DNA of 12,226 nucleotides from Anaerolineales bacterium UBA7227 (GTDB lineage: Bacteria; Chloroflexota; Anaerolineae; Anaerolineales; Villigracilaceae): the NCBI GenBank assembly GCA_002473085.1, contig DKTP01000031.1, forward strand, positions 23,964-36,189. The letters are read 5' to 3'. The position numbers were made by a program, and so were the translations under genes. A model generated the notes under the pieces. That model ran no database searches and had not been told where the DNA came from. It was given only the letters and a program-made list of their open reading frames with translations. Below are positions 6,261-12,226 of this stretch, piece after piece (the first letter of the stretch is position 1; each line of letters begins with the position of its first letter).

Positions 6261-7397
6261 ATGAAAATCCTCTCCGTTTTTGGCACCCGCCCCGAAGCCG
6301 TGAAAATGGCTCCCATCGTCCGTCTCCTCGCGGGGACGACGGGAGTCGAGTCGCGCGTCTGCGTGACGGCGCAGCACCGCCAAATGCTCGACCAGGTCTT
6401 GAATTTATTCGACATCCAACCCGACTATGACCTCGACCTGATGCGCGACGACCAGTCTCTCGCGGAACTCAGCGCGGCCATCTTCACCCACCTCGACCGC
6501 GTCCTCACCGACTTCCAACCCGACTGGGTCCTCGCGCAGGGAGACACGACCACCGTCGCGATCACGTCCCTGCTGGCGTATTACCGCCGCGTCCGCTTCG
6601 GGCATGTGGAGGCGGGACTCCGCACCCGCGACAAGTGGCAGCCCTTCCCCGAGGAGATCAACCGCCGCGTGGCGGGCGTCGTCGCGGACCTGCACTTCGC
6701 CCCCACCGATTGGGCGCGCCAAAACCTCCTGCGCGAGGGCGTGGATGACAGCATCATCAAAGTAACGGGCAATCCCGTCATAGATGCGCTGAACGTAGTC
6801 AAACAACAACCAGAGCCGAGCGAAGTCGCCGAATTGCTCCAACGGCTCGATCTTTCAACCAGCAGACCATCCGACCAGCAGACCAGCAAACTAATTTTAG
6901 TCACCGCCCACCGCCGCGAAAACTTCGGGCAGCCGCTGGAGGACATCTGCGAGGCGCTCAAACAACTCGCGGCGCGCGGGGACGTGGAAATCGTCTATCC
7001 CGTCCACTTGAATCCCAACGTGCAGGGACCTGTCCACCGTTTGCTGGACGGCGTCGCCCACGTCACCCTCCTGCCGCCGCTGGACTACCTCCCGCTCGTG
7101 CATTTGATGAAGCGCGCCAAACTCATCCTGACCGACTCGGGCGGGATTCAAGAGGAAGCCCCCGCGTTCGGGATTCCCGCCCTCGTCCTGCGCGAAGTGA
7201 CCGAACGGCCGGAGGGCGTGGCCGCGGGCGCGCTGAAACTCGTCGGGACGGCCGCCCCGCGCATCGTCGAGGAGACGCGGCGGCTGTTGGACGATCCGTC
7301 CGAATACGAGAAAATGGCGCGGGCGTCCAATCCGTATGGCGACGGTCACGCGGCGGAACGGATCGTCGAGGCGCTCCTCAAGTTTTCCGCTTTGTAA
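6261..7397 (+). CDS. wecB: UDP-N-acetylglucosamine 2-epimerase (non-hydrolysing)
   Basis: The 378-residue enzyme interconverts UDP-GlcNAc and UDP-ManNAc in the cytoplasm and feeds WecC. It starts MKILSVFGTRPEAVKMAP, a family signature. Key residues fall at or within a few positions of their E. coli numbers: D95 in QGDTTT, E117 in HVEAGLR, E131 in PEEINRR and H217 in TAHRREN. TDSGGIQEEAPAFGIP (291-306) is the UDP-binding segment of the second Rossmann domain. A low-complexity stretch, STSRPSDQQTSK (199-210), lies in the inter-domain region and comes from a duplicated ACCAGCAGACC in the DNA. ATG 6261 has no Shine-Dalgarno sequence. A weak -10-like TGTAAA (6249-6254) sits 6 nt before it. An upstream in-frame extension would be translated repeat sequence and is not family-like. 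Confidence 0.95.
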   Translation: MKILSVFGTRPEAVKMAPIVRLLAGTTGVESRVCVTAQHRQMLDQVLNLFDIQPDYDLDLMRDDQSLAELSAAIFTHLDRVLTDFQPDWVLAQGDTTTVAITSLLAYYRRVRFGHVEAGLRTRDKWQPFPEEINRRVAGVVADLHFAPTDWARQNLLREGVDDSIIKVTGNPVIDALNVVKQQPEPSEVAELLQRLDLSTSRPSDQQTSKLILVTAHRRENFGQPLEDICEALKQLAARGDVEIVYPVHLNPNVQGPVHRLLDGVAHVTLLPPLDYLPLVHLMKRAKLILTDSGGIQEEAPAFGIPALVLREVTERPEGVAAGALKLVGTAAPRIVEETRRLLDDPSEYEKMARASNPYGDGHAAERIVEALLKFSAL

Positions 7398-7420
7398 TGT
7401 TAAAGGAACGGCAATTTGAG

Positions 7421-7426
7421 TATAAT
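7421..7426 (+). promoter_or_regulatory. -10 box of the secreted repeat protein, predicted leaderless
   Basis: A perfect TATAAT is followed by GGCCCT and then the GTG start at 7433. The 6-nt distance would put the transcription start on the G of GTG. The -35 region is poor (GTTAAA or TGTTAA). Confidence 0.55.
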
Positions 7427-7432
7427 GGCCCT

Positions 7433-8362
7433 GTGAAACGCGCCTTTGGGGTCTTGCTTTTTTTGTCCCTGCTGTTTGCAACCGGGACGCCCGCCTCCGC
7501 ACAGTCGGGGAGCGAGTACTTTGCGCAAACCGGACATTTCGTCTCGGGCGATTTCCTGGCCTATTACCGGAGCGCGCCCAACGCGGAAGTCCTGTTCGGC
7601 TACCCCATCACAGAAGCCTTCACAAAAAACGGTCAGACGATCCAATACTTCCAACGCGCCCGCTTCGAACTGCACCCCGAACTGCCGGCCGGGCAGCGCG
7701 TGCAGCGCGCCCCGCTCGGAAGCCGCCTCTACCAACGCGGCGACCGCCTCGAAACCTTCAACCCCTTCGCCTGCCGCTACTTCGCCCGCACGGGATTTTC
7801 CGTCTGCTACGCCTTCCTGGATTTCTTCAAGAAGAACGGCGGCGAGGCCCAGTTTGGACAGCCCATCTCCCCGTTTGAATTTCACAACGGGCTGATCGTC
7901 CAGTATTTCGAATACGCCCGCTTCGAATGGAAACCCTCCATGCCTGAAAACCAGCGCGTGGCGTTGACCGACCTCGGCTCGCAGTACTTCACAGACCAGA
8001 AAGAAGACGCCAACCTCCTCGCCGCCGTCAAGAACGGGGGCTCCAACGTGCAGCCGCTCAAAATCCAGGCGCGCGCCTTCGTCTGGAAAGCCGTCACGCT
8101 CGCCAGCGACAACCAGATCGTCTATGTCATCGTGCAAGACCAGAACATGCAGCCGCTGAAAGGCGCGCAAGGAAGCGCCACCGTCCGCTGGCCCGACAAC
8201 ACAACCAGCGTATTCCCCATCGTCACCAACGAAAGCGGCGTGGGCATCGTGTCGTTCAATTTCACCAACCAGCCATACGGACAGACTGTCATCATCGACA
8301 TCTTCCTGACAAAAGACGGCCTGGCCGCCTCGGCCGCCACCTCCTTCCGCATCTGGTATTAG
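7433..8362 (+). CDS. Secreted protein with two homologous repeat domains and an Ig-like C-terminal domain
   Basis: The 309-residue product has a Sec signal peptide (VKRAFGVLLFLSLLFATG, cleavage probably after ASA at residue 23). Two clearly duplicated units follow, about 29-103 and 116-188. Both read YFA.TG..V...FL..., then FG.PI...F..NG..(I/V)QYF..ARFE, P......RV....LGS.. (Y/L). The remainder (about 211-309) is beta-rich and looks like a bacterial Ig/invasin-type domain (for example VYVIVQDQNMQPLKGA and TNESGVGIVSF). The function is not known; wall or polysaccharide binding is a guess from the secretion and the neighbouring glycan genes. GTG 7433 gives a normal short n-region and follows a TATAAT box. 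An alternative ATG at 7397 overlaps the wecB stop and would add 12 residues. Confidence 0.82.
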   Translation: MKRAFGVLLFLSLLFATGTPASAQSGSEYFAQTGHFVSGDFLAYYRSAPNAEVLFGYPITEAFTKNGQTIQYFQRARFELHPELPAGQRVQRAPLGSRLYQRGDRLETFNPFACRYFARTGFSVCYAFLDFFKKNGGEAQFGQPISPFEFHNGLIVQYFEYARFEWKPSMPENQRVALTDLGSQYFTDQKEDANLLAAVKNGGSNVQPLKIQARAFVWKAVTLASDNQIVYVIVQDQNMQPLKGAQGSATVRWPDNTTSVFPIVTNESGVGIVSFNFTNQPYGQTVIIDIFLTKDGLAASAATSFRIWY

Positions 8363-9018
8363 AACCGCCAATCGAACGTCGGCCCCTCCTCGCAGGCCAG
8401 CGCATTCTCCCTCCCGACTTCAACCGAACAGACGCCGCACTTCGCCAGTCCGCCGCAGGGCATGGGGACGACGATCAACGCCTGCGCCTCGCGCGGCGCC
8501 GTCAACCGGTCTCCGCTGCGGACGCGTTCGCGCCATCCTGCGCGGCTCGCGGCCAACGCCAGATAGTCGGCCCACTGCGCGACCTCCTCCAGCGCCTCCA
8601 GCGGGCGGATCTCCACCTCGGCGGGCAGTTCCTCGGGCGGGTCGTCGCAGACGAGCGCGACCGCCGCGCCCTGGGCGAGGGCGCGCGGGAGGAGTCCCAG
8701 CAGGTAGGCGGGCGCGGCGTCCAGCGCGGCGAGCGCTGCACGCCGCGCGTGAGTCGGCAGCGCAAAACCGCGTCCGAGCGGGCCGCGCAGGGACAGTTGA
8801 GCGCCCGGAGTCCAGGCGCGCGGCAGGGGCGAGGCGGCGAAAAACCCGTCGGGAGAATCGCCTGCGGAGAAAACCGGGACCGCCAGCGGGTCGTCGGAGG
8901 CGGGGTCGTGGGCCATCACGTATTGCCCCGGCGCGGGGACGAGAGTCGCGTCGCAGGCGATCCGCGCCGCCGCGCGGCGTTCGTCCAGAAAACGCTCGAG
9001 GAGTCTTGGTTCGGCCAT
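8359..9018 (-). CDS. PyrK-like [2Fe-2S] electron-transfer protein
   Basis: The 219-residue protein resembles the dihydroorotate dehydrogenase electron-transfer subunit. GQYVMAHDP (31-39) and LRGPLGRGFALP (77-88) fit the ferredoxin-reductase-like flavin domain. The C-terminus carries four cysteines for a [2Fe-2S] cluster, C188, C194, C197 and C209, in MPCGGLAKCGVCSVE and LACEEGPTF. The region where family members have a glycine-rich nucleotide loop (GGGxGxAPL) instead reads ALAALDAAPAYLLGLL, so NAD(P)H binding may be lost. No catalytic pyrD gene is adjacent. The gene converges on the secreted-protein gene with a 4-nt stop overlap and diverges from selD across 44 nt. The start ATG 9018 has no Shine-Dalgarno sequence. 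The family is likely; the electron partner is unknown. Confidence 0.75.
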   Translation of the reverse strand: MAEPRLLERFLDERRAAARIACDATLVPAPGQYVMAHDPASDDPLAVPVFSAGDSPDGFFAASPLPRAWTPGAQLSLRGPLGRGFALPTHARRAALAALDAAPAYLLGLLPRALAQGAAVALVCDDPPEELPAEVEIRPLEALEEVAQWADYLALAASRAGWRERVRSGDRLTAPREAQALIVVPMPCGGLAKCGVCSVEVGRENALACEEGPTFDWRF

Positions 9019-9024
9019 GCGGCA

Positions 9025-9030
9025 ATCGTA
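9025..9030 (-). promoter_or_regulatory. Possible -10 box of the PyrK-like gene
   Basis: TACGAT (4 of 6 to TATAAT) on the minus strand is followed by six nucleotides and the ATG at 9018, the same geometry as the stronger leaderless candidates. It is weak alone. Confidence 0.35.
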
Positions 9031-9047
9031 TCACGGTTTGGGTGGGT

Positions 9048-9053
9048 TATAAT
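9048..9053 (+). promoter_or_regulatory. -10 box of selD
   Basis: A perfect TATAAT lies 9 nt before the selD ATG at 9063, predicting a leader of only about 3 nt. No convincing -35 box is seen in the 44-nt divergent gap shared with the PyrK-like gene. Confidence 0.55.
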
Positions 9054-9062
9054 CTTACGGCG

Positions 9063-10124
9063 ATGAACACACACTCGCCCTCCGGCAAACAGATCCGCCT
9101 GACGAGCCTCTCCGCCTGCGCGGGCTGAGCGTCCAAATTAAGCGCGGACGCGCTGGCGCAGGTTCTGCGCCCCATGCAGGCAATGTTCAAACCCGCAGAC
9201 TACCCCGACTTGTTAGTGGGACTCGACAGTCCCGACGACGCGGCGGTCTGGCGGCTGGACGAATCGCGGGCGCTGATCGTCACCGCGGATTTTTTTACGC
9301 CGGTGGTGGACGACGCCTACGATTACGGCGCCATCGCGGCGGCCAACAGTCTCTCGGACGTGTACGCCATGGGCGGGAATCCGTTCCTGGCGCTGAACGT
9401 GGCAGCCATGCCCGAAACCCTGCCAGACGAGGTCGCTTCCGAGATCCTGCGCGGCGGCGCGGAGAAAGCCCTCGAAGCCGGCGCGGTGATCGCGGGCGGA
9501 CACACCGTCAAGGACAAGGAGCCGAAGTACGGGCTCGTCGCCGTCGGGTTCGTGGACCCGCGTCGGATGTTGACGAAGCGCGGCCTGCGTCCTGGCGAGG
9601 CGCTGGCGCTGACGAAGCCGCTCGGCTTCGGGGTGACGACCACCGCCCTGAAACAGGAACGCGCCGAAAGTCGGGATGTGGCCGAGGCGGTGGAGTGGAT
9701 GTCGCGGCTGAATCGGACCGCGTCCGAGCTGGCGGTCGAGTTCGAACTGCGCGGCGGGACGGACGTCACCGGCTACAGCCTGCTCGGTCACGCGCTCGAG
9801 ATGGCGGAGGCTTCGGGCGTGGCGCTCCAGATAACCTACGCGAAAGTCCCGTTCCTGCAATCCGCCCGAAAATACGCGGAGGAGGGCGCGTTCCCCGGCG
9901 GAGCATTCGATAACCGCGCCTATTTCGGACATGCGGTACAATTCCCGCAGGCGTTAGATGAGCCGTCTCAAATGCTACTCTTCGACCCGCAGACCAGCGG
10001 CGGCCTGTTGCTGGGCGTGCCGCAGGCCAAATTGTCCGCGTTTTTGGAGCGCGCCGGGGAACTTGGTCAACCCGCCTGGGTGATCGGCGAAGCGAGGCCG
10101 GGACGCGGAATCGAGATCGTTTAG
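9063..10124 (+). CDS. selD: Selenide, water dikinase (selenophosphate synthase), selenocysteine-containing
   Basis: The gene encodes 353 residues if the single in-frame TGA (9126-9128, codon 22) is read as selenocysteine. The enzyme makes selenophosphate from selenide and ATP for selenocysteine and selenouridine synthesis. Around the TGA the product reads SACAG-U-ASKLSADALAQVL. The U falls three residues before Lys25, exactly where the catalytic Cys17 precedes Lys20 in E. coli SelD. Downstream, DDAAV (58-62), TADFFTPVVDD (75-85), SDVYAMGGNP (98-107), AGGHTVKDKEPKYGL (144-158), TDVTGYSLLGH (233-243) and LFDPQTSGG (306-314) are all family motifs. Starting at the later Met38 would remove the catalytic region. 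There is no Shine-Dalgarno sequence; the TATAAT is 9 nt upstream. A 49-residue gene follows with a ribosome-binding site overlapping the stop. Confidence 0.93.
9126..9151 (+). promoter_or_regulatory. selD selenocysteine TGA with candidate SECIS hairpin
   Basis: The TGA is followed at once by GCGTCC (9129-9134), which pairs perfectly with GGACGC (9146-9151) around an 11-nt loop. Bacterial SECIS elements are hairpins directly downstream of the UGA within the coding region, so position fits. The stem is short, and the loop sequence is not a clear match to known SelB sites. Confidence 0.45.
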
Positions 10125-10133
10125 GAGACCGCG

Positions 10134-10283
10134 ATGATAAACTTCGGATTTGGAATGGGAGAATTGGCCGTCATACTCATTAATGTCATCCTGTTACTCG
10201 GTGTGCCGTTGGCGATCATTGTATTGCTCGTAAGAATTTATCAAAAATTGAAAAACATAGAAGAGCGTTTGAAAGACAAATAG
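10134..10283 (+). CDS. Small single-span membrane protein, 49 residues
   Basis: I do not recognise a family. The peptide starts MINFGFGMGE, has one hydrophobic span (about residues 11-33, rich in Ile, Leu and Val) and ends in a charged, helix-forming tail, RIYQKLKNIEERLKDK, likely cytoplasmic. The ATG has a good Shine-Dalgarno sequence, AGGAG at 10123-10127, overlapping the selD stop. The next gene begins 2 nt after its stop. The tight packing and ribosome-binding site argue that it is translated. Base composition is more AT-rich than its neighbours. It may assist the CNNM-family protein downstream, but that is only from position. Confidence 0.72.
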   Translation: MINFGFGMGELAVILINVILLLGVPLAIIVLLVRIYQKLKNIEERLKDK

Positions 10284-10285
10284 GT

Positions 10286-11608
10286 ATGTCAGAAATCCCC
10301 ATAGAAACAAATTTGAAGTTCGGCCTGATCTCCATCGCGGCGTTGTTCCTTTTACACAGCATTCTGGCAATGGCCGAGACAGCTCTACTAACAGTGCGAA
10401 AGGCGCGCCTGCAACACAAGAGCAGCGAGGGAGACGCGGGCGCCGAGGCCGTCCTCCGTTTGATGGAAAAACCCAATCAGTTTCTATCCGTCATCCAGAT
10501 CGGCATCACCTCCATTGACCTGTTGATCGGCGCGCTGACAAGCGCGACGCTCGGCACGTGGATCAACGCGCAGTTGAACAAATACCCAAGCCTCGAACCC
10601 TACAGCGTGCCGATCAGCATCATCGTCGGCATCCTGCCCATCACCTATCTATCGCTGGTGCTGGGCGAGCTGGTCCCCAAGCGCGTGGCGCTGCGCTCCC
10701 CGGAACGGATCGCCATCTGGGTGGCCGGGCCGATGTCATTCCTGGCGAAACTGTTCTCGCCTTTCGTCAACCTGCTGAGTTTTTCCACGGAAGGCATCCT
10801 GCGCCTGATGGGTATCCGCCCGACCAACGAGCCGCCCGTCACGGAGGAGGAGCTGCAGGTGCTGCTCGACCAGGGAACCCAGGCGGGGATCTTCGAAGCC
10901 TCGGAGCAGGACATGATCGAGGGCGTGTTCAGCATCGGCGACCAGCGCGTCTACTCGGTGATGACGCCGCGCACGGAGATCGTCTGGCTCGACATCAACG
11001 ACAGCCTCGAAGAGATCCGCAAGAAGATCGCCGAGAGTCCCTACTCCCGCTTCCCCGTCCGCGACGATTCGCTGGACAACATTGTAGGCGTCGTCCGCGC
11101 CCGGGACCTGCTGCTCGCCGCGATGTCGGGAGAGAAACTGAACCTCAGAAAGCACCTGCATCCCACCATCTACATCCCCGAGACGGCGCAGGCTTCGCAG
11201 GCGCTGGAAATGTTCAAAGGCGGTAAAGCCGAACTGATGCTGGTGGTGGACGAATTCGGCGCGGTGCAGGGATTGATCACTCTCAACGACATCCTTTCGG
11301 AGATCGTGGAAGGCATCGGCTCCGAGGAACCGCAGGCCACCCAACGCCAGGACGGCTCATGGCTGCTGGACGGCATGTTGTCTGTGGACGACTTCAAGGA
11401 GATATTTAACCTACGCGAACTCCCGCAGGAGAACGATTACGAAACCCTCGGCGGTTTCATCATGTATTCGCTGGGACGCATCCCACTCGCGGCGGACAAA
11501 TTCGAATGGAACAACCTGCAATTCGAAGTCATGGATATGGACGCCCGCCGCGTGGACAAAGTGCTGGTGACGACGCTCGCGAAACCCGCCCAAAAAGACG
11601 AAAAGTGA
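10286..11608 (+). CDS. CNNM/CorC-HlyC family membrane protein (DUF21 + CBS pair + transporter-associated domain)
   Basis: The 440-residue protein has the complete layout of this family. The N-terminal CNNM (DUF21) membrane domain spans about 1-180 and includes MAETALLTVRKARLQ (29-43), IQIGITSIDLLIGA (70-83) and GELVPKRVAL (127-136). A CBS pair follows (about 223-280, with VMTPRTEIVWL, and about 290-345, with VVDEFGAVQGLITLNDILSE). The C-terminal CorC/HlyC domain (about 355-432) contains LDGMLSVDDF and ETLGGFIMYSLGRIP. Members are implicated in Mg2+ or Co2+ export and metal homeostasis; older 'hemolysin' names are misleading. The start follows the small membrane gene by 2 nt with only a weak ribosome-binding site, so translation is probably coupled. 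Confidence 0.92.
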   Translation: MSEIPIETNLKFGLISIAALFLLHSILAMAETALLTVRKARLQHKSSEGDAGAEAVLRLMEKPNQFLSVIQIGITSIDLLIGALTSATLGTWINAQLNKYPSLEPYSVPISIIVGILPITYLSLVLGELVPKRVALRSPERIAIWVAGPMSFLAKLFSPFVNLLSFSTEGILRLMGIRPTNEPPVTEEELQVLLDQGTQAGIFEASEQDMIEGVFSIGDQRVYSVMTPRTEIVWLDINDSLEEIRKKIAESPYSRFPVRDDSLDNIVGVVRARDLLLAAMSGEKLNLRKHLHPTIYIPETAQASQALEMFKGGKAELMLVVDEFGAVQGLITLNDILSEIVEGIGSEEPQATQRQDGSWLLDGMLSVDDFKEIFNLRELPQENDYETLGGFIMYSLGRIPLAADKFEWNNLQFEVMDMDARRVDKVLVTTLAKPAQKDEK

Positions 11609-11654
11609 GCAGCTTGCCCGGCCGGCCCCTGAATTCCCCCTGATTTTTCGATGG

Positions 11655-11660
11655 TATAAT
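11655..11660 (+). promoter_or_regulatory. -10 box of the zinc ribbon-LysM gene
   Basis: A perfect TATAAT lies 8 nt before the ATG at 11669, predicting a leader of about 2 nt. No Shine-Dalgarno sequence is present. The 60-nt gap from the CNNM gene shows no clear terminator. Confidence 0.55.
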
Positions 11661-11668
11661 CCCGCCCG

Positions 11669-12226
11669 ATGAGTCCAGAAACTGAAAGCAAAAAAACCAA
11701 ACTCTGCCCCACCTGCGGCACGCGTTTGAGCGAAAACGCCACGCGCTGCCTCGTCTGCGGGACGAACCTGACCGCCGCGCCAAAGGCCGCGGCCGCCCCC
11801 GCCAAAAAAGCGGAGAAGGCCCCGCTGCAAGCCAGCCGCATGCCCGAGATCACGCTCAGCCTGCCGGCCGCGCTGGGCGCGCTGGTCGTCCTCCTGCTGA
11901 TCGGCGCGGCGGTCGTCTTTGGCGCGCTGCGCGCCTCCAACCGCGTGGTGGATCCCACCCCCCTCCCCACGGCCACCGCCACTTCCACCGTCACGCCGAC
12001 GCCCACCGAAATCTTCACCGCGACGCCCGAACCCACCCTGACGCCCCTGCCGCCCCTCGATTACGTCGTGAAAGAAGGAGACACCTGCGGCGGCATCGCC
12101 TATCGGTTCGGCGTGTCCACCACCAGCATCATCATCCTGAACAACCTCGACGCCAACTGCACCATGCTGCCGATCGGGCAGACGATCAAAGTCCCCTACC
12201 CAACGCCCACGCCGCCCCCGCCGCCC
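11669..12226 (+). CDS. Zinc ribbon-transmembrane-LysM protein, N-terminal part
   Basis: The frame stays open through the last base, giving 186 residues of a longer protein. The N-terminus has a zinc ribbon with two CxxC pairs, LCPTCGTRL (C13, C16) and RCLVCGTNL (C27, C30). An Ala/Lys-rich stretch leads to one membrane span (about 61-87). A Thr/Pro-rich linker (about 95-129) precedes a LysM domain (about 131-176) with VVKEGDTCGGIAYRFGVS, NNLDANC and LPIGQTIKVP. A second Pro-rich linker begins at the edge, so another extracellular domain probably follows. LysM binds peptidoglycan or other GlcNAc-containing glycans, so the ribbon should be cytoplasmic and LysM outside. The start is the only ATG that includes the zinc ribbon and lies 8 nt after a TATAAT. 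Confidence 0.85.
   Translation, partial: MSPETESKKTKLCPTCGTRLSENATRCLVCGTNLTAAPKAAAAPAKKAEKAPLQASRMPEITLSLPAALGALVVLLLIGAAVVFGALRASNRVVDPTPLPTATATSTVTPTPTEIFTATPEPTLTPLPPLDYVVKEGDTCGGIAYRFGVSTTSIIILNNLDANCTMLPIGQTIKVPYPTPTPPPPP

Noticed and set aside
7397..7432. ATG overlapping the wecB stop as the start of the secreted protein
   Set aside because: Possible by translational coupling, but it gives an unusually long signal-peptide n-region and no ribosome-binding site; GTG 7433 fits better. Kept as an alternative only.
7400..8371. Minus-strand open frame (323 codons) opposite the secreted repeat protein
   Set aside because: No domain or ribosome-binding site, and the plus strand has a signal peptide and a clear internal duplication.
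9126..9128. TGA in selD as a nonsense mutation, frameshift or pseudogene
   Set aside because: Upstream codons keep SelD sequence in the same frame, and the TGA falls exactly on the position where the family uses Cys or Sec.
11609..11668. Terminator after the CNNM gene
   Set aside because: There is a T-run but no convincing stem; the GC-rich part forms only a short self-palindrome and a direct repeat of CCCCTGA.

Overview
The window is GC-rich bacterial DNA with dense coding. It probably comes from a Chloroflexota bacterium of the Anaerolineae type. That placement is an inference from style: threonine/proline-rich linkers behind lipoprotein or membrane anchors, a zinc ribbon-membrane-LysM protein, a secreted protein built from paired 'YF..TG...F..GG/NAE..FG.PI...QYFE.ARFE' units, and a selenocysteine-containing SelD. 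No rRNA, tRNA, CRISPR array, transposase, phage gene or replication origin was seen.

Layout. (1) Minus strand, 1-3562: an NfeD-like membrane protein and an SPFH/stomatin protein form one operon that ends at a strong hairpin (1984-2010). Beyond it lie a RimI-like acetyltransferase, an RNase D-type exonuclease with its own promoter, and the first 116 codons of a beta-CASP metallo-beta-lactamase-fold protein coupled to RNase D. (2) 3563-3742 is a divergent promoter region with two inverted repeats and a structured leader. (3) Plus strand, 3743-8362: a cell-surface glycan cluster. wecC (UDP-ManNAc dehydrogenase) overlaps by 4 nt a polysaccharide-deacetylase-like lipoprotein. Next come three 56-bp repeats, wecB (UDP-GlcNAc 2-epimerase) and a secreted two-repeat protein. 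(4) Minus strand, 8359-9018: a PyrK-like [2Fe-2S] protein whose stop codon overlaps that of the secreted protein. (5) Plus strand, 9063-12226: selD with an in-frame TGA read as selenocysteine, a 49-residue membrane peptide, a CNNM/CBS/CorC transporter-family protein, and the start of a zinc ribbon-membrane-LysM protein that runs off the end.

How the genes work together. WecB and WecC together turn UDP-GlcNAc into UDP-ManNAcA, a precursor of surface polysaccharide. The neighbouring deacetylase-like lipoprotein and the secreted repeat protein probably act on or bind the envelope. SPFH plus NfeD is a known membrane-organising pair. RNase D next to a beta-CASP protein suggests RNA processing. SelD makes selenophosphate, so the organism should carry selenocysteine machinery elsewhere.

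The points most worth a second look are these: the TGA codon in selD, which naive gene calling would lose; a recurrent TATAAT box 6-9 nt before start codons, which predicts leaderless mRNAs; the 56-bp repeats with two mutually complementary hairpins in front of wecB; and a deacetylase-like protein lacking the usual second Asp of its metal site. No whole new defence or mobile system is visible.
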